DNA from: Flavobacterium fryxellicola
GTDB lineage: Bacteria; Bacteroidota; Bacteroidia; Flavobacteriales; Flavobacteriaceae
Assembly (NCBI RefSeq): GCF_900143245.1
Contig: NZ_FRDK01000003.1
Location: 186,001 to 250,000 of the forward strand
Length of the DNA: 64,000 nucleotides
Reading direction: 5' to 3'
The position numbers and the translations under genes were made by a program. The notes below the pieces were generated by a model, which saw only the letters and a program-made list of their open reading frames with translations, had not been told where the DNA came from and did no database searches. Positions 60,842-64,000 of this stretch are shown piece after piece. How positions within the stretch are numbered: position 1 is the first letter of the stretch; the number at the start of each line of letters is the position of its first letter.

Positions 60842-61550
60842 TTGGACCAATATTCGATTGATACTGATGTTTGCATTAGTGGTTTTTCTGTTTTCTTTTA
60901 CGTCAAAACGAAATGAAAACAGGAAATTGACTAAATCTGAAGTTATTTTTGTTGGAGACAATGACCCTTTTGTTAAACAAGAAACGGTTAATAAATTGTT
61001 AATAGAAAATAATAAAGAGGCATCCAGCATTCAAAAAGTTAATTTAGATTTGAATACGCTGGAGACAAATCTCAATGCACAAGAAATGATTGAAAAATCA
61101 GATGTCTATGTGAGTATTGATGGTGTGTTAAAAGCAGTGGTGAAACAAAAAACTCCTATTGCTAGAGTTTTTGATAATGGAGGTTCTTTTTATATTGATT
61201 ACGAAGGGAATAGAATGCCATTGTCAGCTAATTTTACAGCCCGAGTTCCACTTGTTTCAGGGGGAATAAATAAAAATAATAACGAAGATTTAGCCCGCTT
61301 ATTTCGCGTAATTTATGATGATGCATTTTTGAAAAAAAACATTATCGGAATTGAAATTATGCCAAATGGTAGCTTAAAAATGCACAACAGAAATTTTGAT
61401 TACCAAATTGATTTTGGTAAATTGATTAATGTGGAGCGTAAATTTAAAAATTACAAAGCTTTTTTTCAAAAAGCAGTTTTAGATAGTTCGTTGTATAAAT
61501 ATAAAAAAATTGACCTCCGGTTTACGGAACAAGTAGTTTGCACTAAATAA
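60828..61550 (+). CDS. ftsQ: Cell division protein FtsQ
   Basis: 240 residues: short cytosolic start, one membrane helix (about 8-25, IRLILMFALVVFLFSF), then a periplasmic part with a POTRA-like region (EVIFVGDNDPFVKQETVNKL) and the PIARVFDNGGSFYIDYEGNR block. Placement between murC and ftsA supports FtsQ. It recruits and checks the FtsL/FtsI/FtsW group. Confidence 0.92.
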   Translation: MKLFNWTNIRLILMFALVVFLFSFTSKRNENRKLTKSEVIFVGDNDPFVKQETVNKLLIENNKEASSIQKVNLDLNTLETNLNAQEMIEKSDVYVSIDGVLKAVVKQKTPIARVFDNGGSFYIDYEGNRMPLSANFTARVPLVSGGINKNNNEDLARLFRVIYDDAFLKKNIIGIEIMPNGSLKMHNRNFDYQIDFGKLINVERKFKNYKAFFQKAVLDSSLYKYKKIDLRFTEQVVCTK

Positions 61551-61556
61551 TAGATA

Positions 61557-62939
61557 ATGGAAAAAGAGAATATTGCAGTAGGTCTAGATATTGGGACAAC
61601 TAAAATAGTTGCCATGATAGGCAAAAAGAATGAATATGGTAAACTAGAAATTTTAGGTGTTGGGAAATCTAAAAGTTTGGGTGTGGCACGAGGTGTTGTA
61701 AATAACATTACACAAACCATACAATCCATACAGCAAGCAATTCAAGAAGCGGAGAATAACTCAGGCTATAAAATAAAAGATGTGGTTGTTGGAATTGCAG
61801 GACAACACATCCGCAGTATTCAACACACAGATTATATTAGCAGAAACAATCCCGAAGAAGTGATTGGTGGGAATGATATTCAACTTTTGATTGATCAAGT
61901 CAATAAATTGGCTATGTTACCTGGTGAAGAAATAATACATGTTTTGCCACAAGAATTCAAAATTGATGGACAATCTGAAATCAAAGAACCTATAGGAATG
62001 TACGGTGGAAGATTAGAGTCTAGTTTTCATGTAGTAGTGGGTCAGGCTTCGTCGATTCGCAATGTCGGTAGGTGTATTCAAAGTTCAGGAATTGAACTGT
62101 CAGGTTTGACCTTAGAACCATTAGCTTCTGCCGATGCAGTTTTGAGTCAGGAAGAAAAAGAAGCAGGGGTTGCATTAATCGACATTGGTGGTGGTACAAC
62201 CGATCTAGCTATTTTTAAAGATGGTATTATTCGGCATACAGCAGTAATTCCGTTTGGAGGAAATGTAATTACAGACGATATTAAAGAAGGATGTTCTATA
62301 ATTGAAAAGCAAGCTGAATTACTAAAAGTTAAATTTGGATCTGCTTGGCCAGGAGAAAATAGAGATAATGAAATTGTTTCTATTCCCGGTCTACGAGGTA
62401 GAGAGCCAAAAGAAATATCGTTAAAGAATCTATCCAAAATAATCCATGCGCGCGTTGTGGAAATTGTGGATCAGGTGTTTACAGAAGTAAAAGCATACGG
62501 TCATGAAGATCCTCGAAAGAAACTGATCGCAGGTATTGTATTAACAGGTGGTGGGGCTCAATTGAAACATATTAAGCAACTAGTAGAATATATTACTGGA
62601 ATGGATACAAGAATAGGGTATCCTAATGAACATTTAGCTGGGAATTCAGATGAGGAAATCTCAAGTCCATTGTATGCAACGGCAGTGGGTTTAGTAATGA
62701 AAAGTATTGAGAATAAAACGCAAAGCGCGGTACGCATGGATGCAGTAGAGCAACCAAAAGCGCCCACGTACAGGTCTACAGTTGTTCAAGCTCCAGTACA
62801 AGAGGTTTATGAGAACGTAGAAAAGGAAGTAGATCATAATGCGCATGAAAAACAAAATTCTACAGTTAACAGAATTCAGAAAAATTTCTTTGATCGGTAT
62901 GTAGATAAGATCAAAGACTTTTTAGATAATGCAGAATAA
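61557..62939 (+). CDS. ftsA: Cell division protein FtsA
   Basis: 460 residues of the actin-like fold: VGLDIGTTKIVAMIG (phosphate 1), DIGGGTTDLAIF (phosphate 2) and IVLTGGGAQLKHIK (adenosine). The C-terminus ends with an amphipathic segment (NRIQKNFFDRYVDKIKDFLD) that would anchor it to the membrane. It tethers FtsZ filaments to the inner membrane. 6 bp after ftsQ and 54 bp before ftsZ. Confidence 0.96.
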   Translation: MEKENIAVGLDIGTTKIVAMIGKKNEYGKLEILGVGKSKSLGVARGVVNNITQTIQSIQQAIQEAENNSGYKIKDVVVGIAGQHIRSIQHTDYISRNNPEEVIGGNDIQLLIDQVNKLAMLPGEEIIHVLPQEFKIDGQSEIKEPIGMYGGRLESSFHVVVGQASSIRNVGRCIQSSGIELSGLTLEPLASADAVLSQEEKEAGVALIDIGGGTTDLAIFKDGIIRHTAVIPFGGNVITDDIKEGCSIIEKQAELLKVKFGSAWPGENRDNEIVSIPGLRGREPKEISLKNLSKIIHARVVEIVDQVFTEVKAYGHEDPRKKLIAGIVLTGGGAQLKHIKQLVEYITGMDTRIGYPNEHLAGNSDEEISSPLYATAVGLVMKSIENKTQSAVRMDAVEQPKAPTYRSTVVQAPVQEVYENVEKEVDHNAHEKQNSTVNRIQKNFFDRYVDKIKDFLDNAE

Positions 62940-62993
62940 AGGCACGGCCTGAAAAATATAAGAATTAATAATAAATATCAAAAACCCAAAATT

Positions 62994-64000
62994 ATGCCAA
63001 GCAACACAGAATTTGGAAGTATTTCATTTGATTTACCTAAAAACCAATCAAATGTAATAAAAGTTATAGGGGTCGGTGGTGGCGGAAGTAACGCTATAAA
63101 TCACATGTTTAAGCAAGGGATCAAAGGCGTGGATTTTATCGTATGTAATACGGATTCTCAAGCTTTGCAGAGTAGTTCTGTGCCAAATAAAATTCAGTTG
63201 GGAGTTCATCTAACCGAGGGACTTGGTGCTGGAGCAAACCCTGATGTTGGACAGCAGTCCGCAATTGAAAGTATTTCAGAGATTGAAAAAATGCTAGATC
63301 GCAATACTAAAATGGTGTTCATTACAGCCGGAATGGGCGGTGGAACTGGAACTGGTGCTGCACCTGTCATTGCACAATTGGCAAAAGAAAGAGATATTCT
63401 CACGGTTGGGATTGTGACATTGCCTTTCTTATTTGAAGGTAAAGTGCGTCAGGAACAAGCGTTAATTGGTATAGAAAAATTGCGTAAACAAGTCGATTCT
63501 TTAATTGTTATCAACAATAATAAATTAAGAGAAGTATATGGGAATCTTGGTTTTAAAGCTGGATTTTCAAAGGCAGATGAAGTTTTGGCGACAGCCTCAA
63601 GAGGGATTGCCGAAGTAATTACGCATCACTATACACAGAATATCGATTTAAGAGATGCTAAAACGGTATTGTACAATAGTGGAACAGCTATTATGGGATC
63701 TTCTGTTTCTTCAGGCGAAAATAGAGCTAAGGAGGCAATTATTGCCGCTTTAGATTCTCCTTTGTTAAATGACAATAAAATTACTGGTGCCAAAAACGTA
63801 TTGTTGCTTATCGTTTCTGGAACAAATGAAATTACAATTGACGAAATTGGAGAAATTAATGATCATATTCAAGTGGAAGCAGGACATAATGCTAATATTA
63901 TTATGGGGGTTGGTGAAGATGAATCTCTTGGAGATGCCATCGCAGTAACTATTATCGCTACCGGATTTGATATTGAACAACAAAATGAAATCGTAAATAC
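62994..64000 (+). CDS. ftsZ: Cell division GTPase FtsZ (3' part outside window)
   Basis: ATG at 62994; the frame is open to the window edge (about 335 residues visible). Tubulin-type motifs: IKVIGVGGGGSNAINHM at the N-terminus, the GTP-binding GGGTGTGAAP loop (about 117-126) and the synergy T7 loop region with NVLLLIVSG and the preceding FSKADEV. It polymerises into the Z-ring that drives division. End of the dcw cluster as visible; the C-terminal linker and FtsA-binding tail are not in view. Confidence 0.97.
   Translation, partial: MPSNTEFGSISFDLPKNQSNVIKVIGVGGGGSNAINHMFKQGIKGVDFIVCNTDSQALQSSSVPNKIQLGVHLTEGLGAGANPDVGQQSAIESISEIEKMLDRNTKMVFITAGMGGGTGTGAAPVIAQLAKERDILTVGIVTLPFLFEGKVRQEQALIGIEKLRKQVDSLIVINNNKLREVYGNLGFKAGFSKADEVLATASRGIAEVITHHYTQNIDLRDAKTVLYNSGTAIMGSSVSSGENRAKEAIIAALDSPLLNDNKITGAKNVLLLIVSGTNEITIDEIGEINDHIQVEAGHNANIIMGVGEDESLGDAIAVTIIATGFDIEQQNEIVN

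Overview
The window is AT-rich chromosome from a gliding member of the Bacteroidota, most likely a Flavobacterium or close relative. Evidence: adjacent gldB and gldC gliding genes; many promoters with the Bacteroidota -7 element TAnnTTTG; DUF5916, DUF2490 and DUF6702 proteins; and a mraZ-to-ftsZ cluster that lacks murF, as I recall for this group. I see no prophage, transposase, rRNA or CRISPR array.

Layout. 1-2.1 kb: partial methyltransferase, a GxxExxY gene bounded by ~42-bp imperfect inverted repeats, and map. 2.1-7.2 kb: one minus-strand operon (tetR, ABC exporter, HlyD adaptor, TolC channel) whose ABC ATPase has degenerate catalytic motifs. 7.3-11.6 kb: LRR protein, DUF2490 protein, exported beta-carbonic anhydrase and gpmI; the LRR and anhydrase genes share a palindromic upstream element. 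11.7-19.1 kb: two DUF5916 paralogs and two convergent L,D-transpeptidases. 19.7-19.9 kb: two identical tRNA-Gly(TCC) genes with a terminator. 20-26.6 kb: pepE, four tandem exported paralogs, a DUF6702 protein and an M1 peptidase. 26.7-31.6 kb: tatA, a PAP2 phosphatase, a probable 36-residue microprotein behind an O-methyltransferase gene, rlmN, a lipoprotein and a polyprenyl synthase. 31.7-34.8 kb: ECF sigma factor, probable anti-sigma factor and a three-part exported protein, behind an ECF-type promoter. 34.8-44.7 kb: signalling genes (hybrid kinase, REC-AraC regulator, 1195-residue PAS kinase, LuxR-type regulator), two small membrane proteins and dnaG. 44.8-48.7 kb: nadE, gldB-gldC, yihA and an alpha/beta hydrolase.

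49.0-64.0 kb is the dcw cluster: mraZ, rsmH, ftsL-like, ftsI, murE, mraY, murD, ftsW, murG, murC, ftsQ, ftsA and ftsZ (cut by the window end). It makes meso-DAP-type peptidoglycan precursors and builds the divisome. Upstream of mraZ lie four GTGG boxes with 21-, 10- and 10-bp steps, which look like a MraZ auto-repression operator. The two L,D-transpeptidases at 17-19 kb act on the same wall.

The points most worth a second look are the repeat-bounded GxxExxY cassette, the catalytically degenerate ABC exporter, the 27.7-kb microprotein, the shared palindrome at 8.0 and 9.9 kb, the zinc-ligand-less DnaG, the tandem paralogs with non-ATG starts, the ECF promoter and the MraZ operator. Coordinates and motif counts were worked out by hand; family names come from recognition of sequence features, not from a database search.
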